Assembly: GCF_008367235.1 (NCBI RefSeq)
Contig: NZ_VTZS01000006.1
Location: forward strand, 124,001-188,000
Reading direction: 5' to 3'
Length of the DNA stretch: 64,000 nucleotides
Source: Pareuzebyella sediminis
Lineage (GTDB): Bacteria > Bacteroidota > Bacteroidia > Flavobacteriales > Flavobacteriaceae
The translations under genes were made by a program, and so were the position numbers. The notes beneath the pieces are model-generated. The model was not told where the DNA came from and did no database searches. It worked only from the letters and a program-made list of their open reading frames with translations. Positions 54,391 through 63,794 of the stretch are shown piece after piece. Each line of letters opens with the position of its first letter. Positions within the stretch are counted from its first letter, which is position 1.

Positions 54391-55038
54391 ATGAAACATG
54401 CCTTACTGCTTGCCCTATTATTTTTTGCCAAACCATGCCTTTCACAAGATACGGAACGTTTTAAAAAAGAAGTAGAAGACATACAAAAAAAATATGATAC
54501 CCTTGGGGATGCTTCGAAAGAAACGGTCGTTTTCACCGGTAGTTCAAGCATTCGTATGTGGCGCGATGTGCGAGAGCGATTTCCCGAATATCAAGTTATC
54601 AATTCAGGTTTTGGAGGTTCACAGGCCTCCGATCTATTATACTACATCTATGACCTCATCTTGCGCTATGAACCCCAAACTGTATTTCTCTATGAAGGAG
54701 ATAACGATGTTTCGGCCCGAAAAGATGCTAAGGAAATAATATCGGACTTCAACCAGATCATCGGGGGCATTTTACGCAACGACCCCACTACTAAAATTAT
54801 GATCATCTCGCCGAAGCCCAGCATTGCGAGATGGGAGCTTAGGGGAAAGTATAAACGGCTCAACCGGAAATTAAAACGATTGGCCAACGATAATGCCCAA
54901 GTACAGTTCATAGATGTATGGCATCCTATGTTAGATGGGCGAAAAGTGATGCAAGATATATTTATCGAAGACGGGCTGCATATGAATTCTAAGGGATATG
55001 ATATATGGTTCGACAGCATTAAAGACTATCTTAATTAA
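54391..55038 (+). CDS. SGNH/GDSL hydrolase, exported
   Basis: A 215-residue esterase-like protein: signal (1-19, ending KPCLSQ), block I VVFTGSSSIRMW, with a Ser-rich GSSS in place of GDSL, block II INSGFGGSQASDL, block III YEGDNDVS (in place of GxND), and block V DGLHMNSKGYDIW with the Asp/His pair. Such proteins remove acetyl or other acyl groups from polysaccharides. Divergent from the RraA gene, and 100 bases upstream of the GH20 gene in the same direction. Confidence 0.85.
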   Translation: MKHALLLALLFFAKPCLSQDTERFKKEVEDIQKKYDTLGDASKETVVFTGSSSIRMWRDVRERFPEYQVINSGFGGSQASDLLYYIYDLILRYEPQTVFLYEGDNDVSARKDAKEIISDFNQIIGGILRNDPTTKIMIISPKPSIARWELRGKYKRLNRKLKRLANDNAQVQFIDVWHPMLDGRKVMQDIFIEDGLHMNSKGYDIWFDSIKDYLN

Positions 55039-55137
55039 GAATGGTACGATTGCATAAGAAATTTTAAAAAACAAAACAGAAAGGGCATTGGGCTTATTTT
55101 AGCCGTAAAACCCTTTTACTCTTAACCATCAAAAACA

Positions 55138-56754
55138 ATGAAATCCAATTTTATTCGAAGCTTAGTCCTTTGCAGCCTGATTATTCTCTTTTTTTCATGC
55201 GAAACCGAAAAAAAGAAACGACAATTGAATTTACCAAAGACCGATCTCGCTATGGAAAATATGATTCCTATTCCTGTGAAGGTCATACCTACCGACAGCG
55301 GATTTGCCCTTGACCAATTTACAGCCATCTACACTTCCCAAAATGTGACCGGCTTTCCTGAAATTGGTCAATTCTTGGCCGATAAAATAAAGGAAAAGAC
55401 GAATATCGATGTTCCCGTAAACGTTGACGAAATTCCTGAACGGGAAGGCGTTATTTTCATTAACCAGTCAGACAGTTTGGAACTTGATGCGCCAGAAGCT
55501 TACCAGTTATATATTACAAAAGACTCGGTTATTCTGAATTCAAATACGGCTGCCGGGGCTTTTAGGGGCATTCAGACCCTGCGACAGATAATACCCAATT
55601 CCGCCAATGACACATTGGCTTCGTACGAAGTATGGCCCATCCCCACGGGTAAAATTATCGATAGCCCTACTTTCGGCTTCAGGAGCAGTATGCTCGATGT
55701 GGCACGGCATTTCTTTAGTGTTGAAGATGTTAAAAAATATATCGATTTGTTGGCCTATTATAAATTCAATACTTTGCACCTACACCTTTCGGACGATCAA
55801 GGTTGGCGCATCGAAATCAAATCATGGCCCAAACTCACAGAAATAGGAGGCAGTACAGAAGTTGGTGGTGAATCTGGCGGATTCTATACCCAAGAAGAGT
55901 ACAAGGAAATAGTGGCGTATGCCGCGGAAAGATATATTGTGATAATCCCGGAAATAGATATGCCCGGCCATTCCAATGCCGCCTCAGTATCCTATCCTTT
56001 TTTAAATGGCAATGGCAAGACCCCCGAACTATACGAAGGCATCGAAGTAGGTTTTAGCACTTTTGACACCCGAAAAGATACGGTATATGCCTTTCTTGAC
56101 GATGTGATTCGAGAAATCACCGAGATAACACCGGGACCCTATTTCCACATGGGCGGCGATGAAACCCATGTGACAAAAATGAAAGATTATATCTATTTCA
56201 TGGAGCGGGTAGAAAAAATAGTGCATAAATATGGTAAAAAGGCCATCGGTTGGGATGAGATGGTACATGGCGATATGGATTCGACGACTATCGCCCAGTT
56301 CTGGGCCAGTAAGGAAAATGCTGATATAGCTATTAAAAAAGGTATGAAAATCATCTTGTCACCTGCTAAAAAAATGTACCTGGACATGCAATACGACTCG
56401 CTATCCAAATATGGGTTGCATTGGGCAGCTTATATTCCCACAGATTCGGCCTATACTTGGTCACCTCAGAACTATGAAGGTATTCCCGTCGAAAGTATAT
56501 TGGGCATTGAGGCTCCACTGTGGTCTGAAACGGTAGGTGAAATCGGTGAACTGGAATATCTAGCTTTTCCAAGAGCCATCGGTCATGCGGAACTGGCATG
56601 GTCGATCCCTGAGAATAGGGATTGGGAAAGGTATAAGGTACGTTTGGCAAATCAGGCCCCGTTCTTAGACCGAATGGACGTGAAATATTATCCATCGCCC
56701 TTAATCGATTGGGAGAAAAGCAAGTACAGCTATAAGGAAATAGATAAGGATTAA
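55138..56754 (+). CDS. Beta-N-acetylhexosaminidase lipoprotein (GH20)
   Basis: A 538-residue lipoprotein (lipobox LFFSCET, Cys21). The N-terminal GH20b-like domain leads into the GH20 barrel: TLHLHLSDDQGWRIEIKSWPKL and HMGGDETHVTK, with the Asp341-Glu342 catalytic pair of substrate-assisted hexosaminidases, and IGWDEMVHG. It releases terminal N-acetylglucosamine or N-acetylgalactosamine from glycans or peptidoglycan fragments. Forms a possible operon with the isomerase gene 48 bases downstream. Confidence 0.93.
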   Translation: MKSNFIRSLVLCSLIILFFSCETEKKKRQLNLPKTDLAMENMIPIPVKVIPTDSGFALDQFTAIYTSQNVTGFPEIGQFLADKIKEKTNIDVPVNVDEIPEREGVIFINQSDSLELDAPEAYQLYITKDSVILNSNTAAGAFRGIQTLRQIIPNSANDTLASYEVWPIPTGKIIDSPTFGFRSSMLDVARHFFSVEDVKKYIDLLAYYKFNTLHLHLSDDQGWRIEIKSWPKLTEIGGSTEVGGESGGFYTQEEYKEIVAYAAERYIVIIPEIDMPGHSNAASVSYPFLNGNGKTPELYEGIEVGFSTFDTRKDTVYAFLDDVIREITEITPGPYFHMGGDETHVTKMKDYIYFMERVEKIVHKYGKKAIGWDEMVHGDMDSTTIAQFWASKENADIAIKKGMKIILSPAKKMYLDMQYDSLSKYGLHWAAYIPTDSAYTWSPQNYEGIPVESILGIEAPLWSETVGEIGELEYLAFPRAIGHAELAWSIPENRDWERYKVRLANQAPFLDRMDVKYYPSPLIDWEKSKYSYKEIDKD

Positions 56755-56802
56755 GACGGGAAAGCGTTTCCGTATATGGCATCAATATTCAAAGGTAGGT
56801 AT

Positions 56803-57786
56803 ATGTCGGATAAAATTACAAGAAGAAAAGCACTAGCGACCGGTCTCAAAGGCTCTCTTGCCGCCATGGGAGGTTATGCATTCGCTTCAAATACGATCGA
56901 AAACCAGAAGGGGAAAAGGCCAACGGATAAAAAGGTTTTACCGATGAGGGTCAGTCTCAATACCTCTACCCTATTACATTATAAACTAGATGTAGCCTCT
57001 CAAATCGATTTGGTGGCAGATGCCGGTTTCGATGGTATAGAATTGTGGATGAGTAATATCAAGTCATTTCTTGAACAAGGAGGTACGACTCAAGAGTTAA
57101 AAGACCAATTAGCCCATCGTGGCCTGGTCTTGGAGAATATTATAGGATTTTCAAAGTGGTGTAGTGATAATGCCAATGAAAGGACTCAGGCTATTGACCA
57201 ACTCAGGGAAGAAATGATGATAACGGCCGGTATGGGAGGCACCTATATTGCCGCTCCGGTACAGGGAATCGAAGCGATAGATCCTACAAAATATGAGGCC
57301 TACGCCGAGCGCTATGCTTCTATTTTAAAATTGGGAGACGAATCAGGCGTAACCCCTATTTTGGAGTTATGGGGAATGGGCGCACTTCATAAAATTGCCG
57401 ATTGTGCTCAAATTGCCATTGCTACAGGTCATGAAAAAGCCACCATACTCTTAGATTTTTACCATGTGTATAGGGGCGGCAACCATTGGGATACGATTGA
57501 CCTTCTCAACGGCAGGAAACTACCGGTGATACACATGAACGACTACCCAGATACTCCTGTCTACAATCAACTTACCGATGCCGACAGAGTACTGCCCGGA
57601 GAAGGTATTTGTCCATTCGATAAGGTTATTCCCAAATTGTATAATGCTGGTTTTCGTGGAGGTTTTTCTGTAGAACTTTTCAATAAGGGGTATTGGGAAA
57701 CTATGGATCCAAAGACCTTATTGAAACACAGCTATGAAAAAACTTTTGAAGTGGTTCAAAAAGCCCTTGCCCATACGATTGAATGA
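56803..57786 (+). CDS. Exported sugar phosphate isomerase/epimerase-like TIM barrel
   Basis: A protein of about 327 residues in the AP-endonuclease-2/xylose isomerase-like fold. The N terminus MSDKITRRKALATGLKGSLAA has a twin-arginine-like signal; ATG 56776 upstream is a less likely start. Motifs are GFDGIELWMSNI, LELWGMGALH, ILLDFYHVYRGG, IHMNDYP and GGFSVELFNKGYWE, with Glu, Asp/His and Glu metal ligands in order. Substrate unknown; probably a monosaccharide released by enzymes such as the upstream GH20. A second, distinct paralogue is at 31469. Confidence 0.87.
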   Translation: MSDKITRRKALATGLKGSLAAMGGYAFASNTIENQKGKRPTDKKVLPMRVSLNTSTLLHYKLDVASQIDLVADAGFDGIELWMSNIKSFLEQGGTTQELKDQLAHRGLVLENIIGFSKWCSDNANERTQAIDQLREEMMITAGMGGTYIAAPVQGIEAIDPTKYEAYAERYASILKLGDESGVTPILELWGMGALHKIADCAQIAIATGHEKATILLDFYHVYRGGNHWDTIDLLNGRKLPVIHMNDYPDTPVYNQLTDADRVLPGEGICPFDKVIPKLYNAGFRGGFSVELFNKGYWETMDPKTLLKHSYEKTFEVVQKALAHTIE

Positions 57787-57867
57787 AATAAAGTTCCCCG
57801 AGGTGGCGTATCTAAATCTTAATTCTGGGTCGAATACGAACAACTCCTGGCATATAATAAAAATACC

Positions 57868-58629
57868 ATGTACACGAATAAAATAGCACTGGTTACCGGC
57901 GGTAGTCGCGGAATCGGTGCCGATATAGCCCAGAACCTAGCAAAAAAAGGAATTGAGGTCATTATCACCTATCGGTCGAACAGTGACGCCGCCGAAGCCG
58001 TGATCGCTAAAATTAAGCAAATGGGGCAAAAAGCCGTGGCCTTTGAGCTCGATGTTGCCGACATAGCATCTTTTGACCAATTTTTTACGCAAATCGCTTC
58101 TTATCTAAAGATGAAGGATGGAAGATTAAAATTCGACTTCTTGATCAACAATGCGGGAACGGGCATTTATAGACCCTTTTTGGAAACCAACGAGGCACAT
58201 TTTGACGAAATGATGAACATACACCTTAAAGGAGTTTATTTCTTGACACAAAAAGCGGTACCATTTCTTAACGAAGGTGGGAGAATCATCAATATTTCAT
58301 CTGGGCTGGCGCGGTTTAGCCTACCAGGATCTTCCGCTTACGCGAGTATGAAGGGTGCCGTAGAGGTTTTTACCCGCTATTTAGCAAAGGAACTTGGGGC
58401 CCGAAAAATTTCAGCTAATGTCGTAGCACCTGGGGCAGTTGCCACTGATTTTGGGGGCGGCATCAACAAAAATAATGCAGAGAAACGCAAGCTAATAGCT
58501 GAAAACACGGCCTTAGGCAGAGTTGGTCTACCCGAAGATATCGGCGGAGTGGTTGCCTTTCTTTGTTCCGAAGAGGCCAGTTGGATCAATGGGCAACGTA
58601 TAGAAGTTTCCGGTGGCATATTCCTGTAA
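57868..58629 (+). CDS. SDR family oxidoreductase (3-oxoacyl-ACP reductase-like)
   Basis: A 253-residue short-chain dehydrogenase. The nucleotide site is VTGGSRGIGADIA (Gly-rich, 9-21), NNAG follows at about 93, and the catalytic pair is Tyr158 and Lys162 in SSAYASMKG, with Ser upstream in NISSG. The C terminus WINGQRIEVSGGIFL is typical. Cytoplasmic NAD(P)-dependent alcohol or ketone reductase with unknown substrate. Convergent with the amidohydrolase gene. Confidence 0.92.
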   Translation: MYTNKIALVTGGSRGIGADIAQNLAKKGIEVIITYRSNSDAAEAVIAKIKQMGQKAVAFELDVADIASFDQFFTQIASYLKMKDGRLKFDFLINNAGTGIYRPFLETNEAHFDEMMNIHLKGVYFLTQKAVPFLNEGGRIINISSGLARFSLPGSSAYASMKGAVEVFTRYLAKELGARKISANVVAPGAVATDFGGGINKNNAEKRKLIAENTALGRVGLPEDIGGVVAFLCSEEASWINGQRIEVSGGIFL

Positions 58630-58665
58630 GCCTACATAGTGCTTTCCAGTAGCTTGTGCGCCAGC

Positions 58666-61600
58666 TCATTCTTCTATACCGGGAAGCCCTTCTGGTTTTT
58701 TCGTTTGCCAATTGAACTTTTCGGCTTTCCCAGCTTTAGGCCAAATAACGTCCAAAGTGTTGGCATCATAAATTTTACCATTTTTGATCACGTGGTTCAG
58801 GGTATTTGAATTGCGTACATCTTGCAAAGGATTCTTTTCCAATACTACAATATCGGCCAGCTTTCCCACTTCTAAACTTCCGATGTCTCCATCGAGACCA
58901 ATGGCCTCAGCACCTAAAATCGTAGCTACCCGTAGGGCATCGTGGTTTTGCATTCCGCCACTCGCTACCGACCAGAGTTCCCAATGATACCCTAGTCCTT
59001 GCAGTTGCCCATGGCTTCCAATACCTGCCAACCCACCTGCCTCGACCAAGGCTTTCATGAATTCGGCATGTTTTTGAAAAATATGTTCCTCATCCATAAA
59101 CCAACTTGGCCTTCTCCTGCTCTTCTGAGCCAATTCTTTGTAGGGCGTAAAATACTGTAGCTTTGCATCGTTCCAAACATCTTCTCGGGAATAGTAATAA
59201 TTTTCTGCCCAAGGTCCGCCGTACGACACAAGCAACGTAGGGGTTACGGCCATCTTTGATGTCGCTATGGTCTTTACTACATCATTATAAATAGGGTAAA
59301 TCGGTAACGAATGCTCATGACCTGGATACCCGTCGATCAACTGTGTCATATTAAGTTTGAAATCAAGGGCCCCCTCTGTCGTGGGCATCAGTTTCAATGC
59401 TTTACAGGCCTCTATGACCCACTGCCGCTGCTGTCGATTACCTACCAAATACATTTTTATGGTTTTAGTATCGAAATAATCACTGTACTGTCGTAAAACG
59501 TCTTTGGTCTGATCTAGACTTTCCAATTGATAACTCCAAAAGCCAAGGCCGGGTCCTGTACTATATATTCTTGGCCCATCTACCATTCCCGCCTCCACCA
59601 TATCGGAATAGGTAAGTACATCGGTGGTTCCAGTTTGAGGGTCCCTCGTTGTAGTGACACCATAGGCCAGATTGGCCGCATACATCCAAACCTGATTTTT
59701 GTGAATACCCCAAGTAGGTCTCAAATGGGCATGCGTATCCACAAAACCAGGCAGCAGTGTTTTGCCGGAAACATCAATTTCTTCGATTCCTTTGGGTACG
59801 GTTAAACTACCCGATGTACCAATGGCCCTAATACGGTTGTTTTCGATTAAAATATCCCCCTTTTCAATGATTTCCTTATCCTTCATAGTAACTATACGCC
59901 CCCCTTTGAGCAATACCGAACCCTTCGGCCTATCTTTCGTATAAGGTACCTTAATCTTAAATTCGGCTACTTTAAAATCAGGGTATTCATTTTTCTCGGT
60001 ATCGGTTTCAATGGTATCTTTTTGCGATTCTTGTTTCTTTTGTTCCTTTTTCTTTTCCTTCAACCGGGCGATACTATCGTTATATTTTTTTCCTTCCTCG
60101 ATATGGTATTTAAAGTGGCTGGCTCCCAAAGACCAATGCACCTTTTGACTATCTGACGACCACGTTGGAAATTCACCTCCAATTTTGGTTAATTTTAAGG
60201 CAGGGAAAGCCGCCTTGTCCACATTGGCCACGGATACGCTGGGCGTTTTTCCATACCTCGGTATGGTAACCACATAAATGTCGTTATTGATTTGTGCCAA
60301 GGCCGATTTTCCGTCCGGGGCAATTTTGATAAAGTCAGGTTTGGATGCTTTATCGTCATCTGCCCCGACCTCTGAAGGTAGAAGGCCATGCTCTCCAAAT
60401 TTATCTTGAGAACCGAAAGTTTCGATGCCTTTTAACTTCAAATGTTCTTTTTGGTCGGTACCGTCCCACCTAATGGACAATAGACCCTTGTTCGAATTGC
60501 TCAGGTACACCCGATTATCCATTTTAGTGAAATGCGGTCGTTGTCGCCCCTTCGATTTATCGATCAAATGAAGTGTCCCACCCTCAGCGGAAATCCACAT
60601 CAGGTCTTCGGTCGCACGGCTCGAACGGGTACCCAACAAATCTTGAAAGGTTTGAGCACTGCCCCTATGAAAGGCAATACGGTCGGCATTATATGACCAT
60701 TCGGGGTAGCTATATAGCCCTGGTACTTGGGTCAGCTGAATAGGTTTGGGACGTCCATCGACGTTTACCTTATAAAGATGTCCGCCGCCTTCTTGCCACG
60801 TAGAAAACACCAGATACTCTCCATCTGGCGACCAACTCGGCTCCGCTTCTATAAAATCGTTTTTGGTAAGACGTTCAGGAGTTCCATTCGGAAAATCCAT
60901 CACATACAGCCGGTTTAGGGCAGTAAACGCTATTTTAGTTCCATCGGGAGAAGGGACCGCATCGCGAATCTGTGTCGCAAATGCTTCCTCCAAATCTTCG
61001 ATAGGATATTTAAAGGACAGTAAAGGCCCCATATCCAATTGCACGTCAACTGAAAAAGGAATTTCCTTGGCGGTATTTTCAGCGATGGAAATGGCGTAGA
61101 TCTTTCCGCCGTACGAAGCAACCAAATGTTCACAATCAGGGGTAAACGACATCGCCGGTAAAACTCCTAACGGAGCTATGGACTCCTGTTCATCACGTTG
61201 AACCGGGTAAGCCAGCCAACGCTCCTCTCCCGTCGTCAGGTTTCGTAGAATGAGCCCTGTTTTTTCTTCAAAGCGGGTACCATAGACCAGCCACTTACCA
61301 TCTGGTGAAAGGGTCGGTGTAAAGGCAGAACCATATTTTGAAGTAATGACCGATAGGTCTCCATCTTCCATATCATAGGTACCTACCTGATATTGGGGCA
61401 ACTGAGCATTGTAGTTCCATGCTTTATTGCGCCGCGAAAAATAAAGCAGTCTACCATCGGCGCCAAAAGCGGGGTCCGTCAATTTAAGATCTTTAGGCTC
61501 GCTGACCAATTGGCCACCCGATCCGCCCTCTTTAGAATAAATATACGGTTTGATATTTCTTCTGCCCTTTACTCCTACAATATACGCACCATCCGGGGTC

Positions 61601-62019
61601 CATTCCGCTGAAAAGAAATTATGCTTTTTCTCTTCGGTAATCTGTTTCTCTTCTTGAGATTGAAGATGTAACGTCCAAATATTGTCCGACCCGCTCTTAT
61701 CGGAAATAAACACCACCGATTTACCATCAGGGCTATATCTTGGATGCACATCATAGGCCATACCTCTCGTGATTTGAGTAGCCTTTCCTCCCGAAATTGG
61801 AATGGTATACAAATCGCCCATCAAATCAAAAACAATAGTTTTACCATCGGGGCTTACATCAAGTGATATCCAAGTACCTTCTTGAGTGGTAAAAAAAACG
61901 GTTCTTTCAGGTTCTAGAGGAAGCTCTTCCGTGGCCTTTTTACTTTCTTGAGCTACGATAGGGAAAAACAGGATCGTCGATACAATGCCGGTCAACGTGA
62001 GCAAAGTTTTCTTAAGCAT
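58666..62019 (-). CDS. Beta-propeller amidohydrolase fusion, exported
   Basis: About 1117 residues: signal peptide at MLKKTLLTLTGIVSTILFFPIVAQ, then a TolB-like beta-propeller with repeated PDGK and SPDG units (e.g. DVSPDGKTIVFDLMGDLYTI, RYSPDGKSVVFISD), a Lys/Glu-rich linker (about 665-700), and a C-terminal amidohydrolase barrel (about 735-1115) with LPGFVDTHAHLRP (intact HxH), TTEGAL, GSHGQLQG and LGAEAIGLDGDIGSLEVGKLADIVVL. Start at 62019 is preferred, as an upstream GTG start would precede the signal. The combination resembles exported imidazolonepropionase-like/dipeptidase relatives of unknown substrate. Confidence 0.9.
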   Translation of the reverse strand: MLKKTLLTLTGIVSTILFFPIVAQESKKATEELPLEPERTVFFTTQEGTWISLDVSPDGKTIVFDLMGDLYTIPISGGKATQITRGMAYDVHPRYSPDGKSVVFISDKSGSDNIWTLHLQSQEEKQITEEKKHNFFSAEWTPDGAYIVGVKGRRNIKPYIYSKEGGSGGQLVSEPKDLKLTDPAFGADGRLLYFSRRNKAWNYNAQLPQYQVGTYDMEDGDLSVITSKYGSAFTPTLSPDGKWLVYGTRFEEKTGLILRNLTTGEERWLAYPVQRDEQESIAPLGVLPAMSFTPDCEHLVASYGGKIYAISIAENTAKEIPFSVDVQLDMGPLLSFKYPIEDLEEAFATQIRDAVPSPDGTKIAFTALNRLYVMDFPNGTPERLTKNDFIEAEPSWSPDGEYLVFSTWQEGGGHLYKVNVDGRPKPIQLTQVPGLYSYPEWSYNADRIAFHRGSAQTFQDLLGTRSSRATEDLMWISAEGGTLHLIDKSKGRQRPHFTKMDNRVYLSNSNKGLLSIRWDGTDQKEHLKLKGIETFGSQDKFGEHGLLPSEVGADDDKASKPDFIKIAPDGKSALAQINNDIYVVTIPRYGKTPSVSVANVDKAAFPALKLTKIGGEFPTWSSDSQKVHWSLGASHFKYHIEEGKKYNDSIARLKEKKKEQKKQESQKDTIETDTEKNEYPDFKVAEFKIKVPYTKDRPKGSVLLKGGRIVTMKDKEIIEKGDILIENNRIRAIGTSGSLTVPKGIEEIDVSGKTLLPGFVDTHAHLRPTWGIHKNQVWMYAANLAYGVTTTRDPQTGTTDVLTYSDMVEAGMVDGPRIYSTGPGLGFWSYQLESLDQTKDVLRQYSDYFDTKTIKMYLVGNRQQRQWVIEACKALKLMPTTEGALDFKLNMTQLIDGYPGHEHSLPIYPIYNDVVKTIATSKMAVTPTLLVSYGGPWAENYYYSREDVWNDAKLQYFTPYKELAQKSRRRPSWFMDEEHIFQKHAEFMKALVEAGGLAGIGSHGQLQGLGYHWELWSVASGGMQNHDALRVATILGAEAIGLDGDIGSLEVGKLADIVVLEKNPLQDVRNSNTLNHVIKNGKIYDANTLDVIWPKAGKAEKFNWQTKKPEGLPGIEE

Positions 62020-62071
62020 CTCGTGGTATTTGAAGTTCACATCGAATATAAGTATTAACCAATTAACCCCA

Positions 62072-62098
62072 CAAAAAAACCCTCTTTGAAAGAGGGTG
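62072..62098 (-). terminator. Rho-independent terminator after DUF5606
   Basis: On the minus strand ACCCTCTTT and AAAGAGGGT form a perfect stem, followed by a run of seven T residues. It separates the def-ruvX-DUF5606 transcript from the amidohydrolase gene. Confidence 0.9.
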
Positions 62099-62128
62099 TA
62101 TAGAGCGATGATGCACTTTTCAAATCAC

Positions 62129-62560
62129 TTACTCCTCCTCGGTCGAATCTTCTGAAGTCTTTTCTTCTTTCGCCGAAAAATCCGTAATTCCATTGTCATT
62201 AAGTATGTTGTACCAATGTATCACTTTCTTAATGTCACTGGCATAGACCCTATCTTCATCATAATTGGGCAATACTTCAAAGAAATATTCTTCAAGCTTT
62301 ATCTTCTCGTCTTTATGACCTACACTTGTCTTTTCGCCGTTCTCCTTTTCTTGAATCTTTAGAAAAACCTCACGTAACGGCAATTCTTCATCGAGGGTAT
62401 AAATCGCTATTTCAGAGAGTATGCTCACATTGCTCTGCATTCCTACGGTTATTCTCTTGTTGTCCAATAAGGATTCGGCAACAAAACCCGTTCGGGTCTG
62501 GGTGACCAGTTTATAAAGACCAGGTTTACCTCCAATGGCTAATATTTTGTCTAAACTCAT
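62129..62560 (-). CDS. DUF5606 family protein
   Basis: A 143-residue cytoplasmic protein: MSLDKILAIGGKPGLYKLV, then FVAESLLDNKRITVGMQSNVSIL, then EEYFFEVLPNYDEDRVYASDIKKVIHWYN, matching the DUF5606 family that Bacteroidota keep next to def and ruvX. The C-terminal 20 residues are very acidic. Function unknown; location suggests a link to translation or genome maintenance. Ends with a strong terminator. Confidence 0.88.
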   Translation of the reverse strand: MSLDKILAIGGKPGLYKLVTQTRTGFVAESLLDNKRITVGMQSNVSILSEIAIYTLDEELPLREVFLKIQEKENGEKTSVGHKDEKIKLEEYFFEVLPNYDEDRVYASDIKKVIHWYNILNDNGITDFSAKEEKTSEDSTEEE

Positions 62561-62618
62561 ATGTAAGATTACGTTTTAGGAGCGCAAATATGATATTTTT
62601 CGATGGATTACGGTAAAA

Positions 62619-63209
62619 CTAACGCCCTTTTTTCATATTAGGAAACCGCATACGATAATCAACATGAATCTTACCTTTCGAGATATTGTTCAACCTTCCT
62701 TTGAGCATTCTCTTTTTTAGGGGTGACAATTTATCGGTAAAGAGTATTCCCTCTATATGGTCGTATTCATGTTGAACTACCCTTGCTATCAGTCCATCAA
62801 AGGTTTCCTTATGGGTCTTAAAGTTTTCATCGACATAGGAAATAGTGACCGTATCTTTCCGCTTCACATCCTCACGGACATCGGGTATACTTAGGCAGCC
62901 TTCATTAAAGGTCCACTCTTCTCCCCCTTCCTCTTCAATCGTTGCATTGATAAAAACTTTTTTAAAACCGTCCAACTGGTTTTTTTCATCGGCCGACAGT
63001 TCTTCATCATCAGCAAAGGGTGTAGTATCTACCAAAAACAATCGAAGTGGCACGCCTACTTGAGGGGCCGCAAGGCCCACACCTTTAGCATTATACATGG
63101 TTTCCCACATACCTTCTAGAAGTTCTTCTAATTTTGGATAACCTTTGGGTATTTCCATGCACTTTTTTCGCAATACAGGATCACCGTAAGCAACAATCGG
63201 TAAAATCAT
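62619..63209 (-). CDS. def: Peptide deformylase
   Basis: A 196-residue enzyme that removes the formyl group from nascent proteins. The three motifs are GVGLAAPQVG (43-52), EGCLSIP (Cys metal ligand) and QHEYDHIEG (HExxH-type). Starts MILPIVAYGDPVLRK directly after the ruvX stop, so the two genes abut and are co-transcribed. An acidic insertion (DDEELSADEKNQ) after motif 1 is common in flavobacterial Def. Confidence 0.96.
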   Translation of the reverse strand: MILPIVAYGDPVLRKKCMEIPKGYPKLEELLEGMWETMYNAKGVGLAAPQVGVPLRLFLVDTTPFADDEELSADEKNQLDGFKKVFINATIEEEGGEEWTFNEGCLSIPDVREDVKRKDTVTISYVDENFKTHKETFDGLIARVVQHEYDHIEGILFTDKLSPLKKRMLKGRLNNISKGKIHVDYRMRFPNMKKGR

Positions 63210-63623
63210 TTATATTTTTTTATTTAAATAGGCCTGCAATATAAGTGTTGCACTTATTTCATCTATCAATGCTTTATCCTTTCTTTTCTTTCGTTTCATG
63301 CCCCCATCAATCATACTTTGCACTGCAAGTTTCGATGTAAAGCGTTCGTCCTGTCTAACAATTGATATTTCAGGAAATACCTTCGCCAAACAATCTAGAA
63401 AAGGCACAATATATTCTTCTGCTTCCGAAGGTTCGTTGTTCATTCTTCGGGGTTCACCAATGACAAAAACCTCGACATTTTCTTTGGCAAGATAATCTTG
63501 AAGGAATTCCATCAAATCTATCGTAGCTACGGTAGTCAAACCGGAAGCAATCAAATGTAGCTCATCAGTAACCGCTATACCCGTTCTTTTTTTACCATAA
63601 TCCAATGCCATCAACCTTCCCAA
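63210..63623 (-). CDS. ruvX: Holliday junction resolvase-like protein RuvX (YqgF)
   Basis: A 137-residue RNase H-fold nuclease. Starts MGRLMALDYGKKRTGIAVTD (first catalytic Asp8), with VIGEPRRMNNEPSE and DERFTSKLA (Glu) and KALIDEISATLILQ (Asp) completing the acidic triad. It is involved in pre-16S rRNA 5' end processing and was long named as a putative Holliday junction resolvase. Directly followed by def. Confidence 0.93.
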   Translation of the reverse strand: MGRLMALDYGKKRTGIAVTDELHLIASGLTTVATIDLMEFLQDYLAKENVEVFVIGEPRRMNNEPSEAEEYIVPFLDCLAKVFPEISIVRQDERFTSKLAVQSMIDGGMKRKKRKDKALIDEISATLILQAYLNKKI

Positions 63624-63630
63624 ATCCCTA

Positions 63631-63647
63631 TATTTTTGGCAAAAATA
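63631..63647 (-). promoter_or_regulatory. Palindromic -7 element upstream of ruvX
   Basis: TATTTTT-GGC-AAAAATA is a near-perfect palindrome that reads TAnnTTTG on both strands. On the minus strand it would be the -7 box of ruvX, 16 bases before its start codon; the plus-strand copy faces dapD. A matching -33 is not evident. Confidence 0.35.
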
Positions 63648-63701
63648 ACCTTTAAATTGTTATAAGCGTAAAATTGAATCCGCAAATCATTTTTGACCAA
63701 T

Positions 63702-63709
63702 TATATTTG
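63702..63709 (+). promoter_or_regulatory. -7 promoter element of dapD
   Basis: TATATTTG is an exact match to the flavobacterial -7 consensus, 85 bases before the dapD start. The nearest TTG (63674) is 25 bases upstream, slightly more than the usual spacing. Confidence 0.5.
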
Positions 63710-63794
63710 CAGGGTCAGAGAGCTGTTCAAAAAAAGTACAGATCATTGCAAAAATAAGACATAAGCATTAACCCATTTTAAAATACGACTACAG

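Noticed and set aside
55077-55120. AAAGGG...CCCTTT hairpin before the GH20 gene as a terminator
   Set aside because: The outer arms are separated by ~25 bases with only partial inner pairing and no clean T-run.
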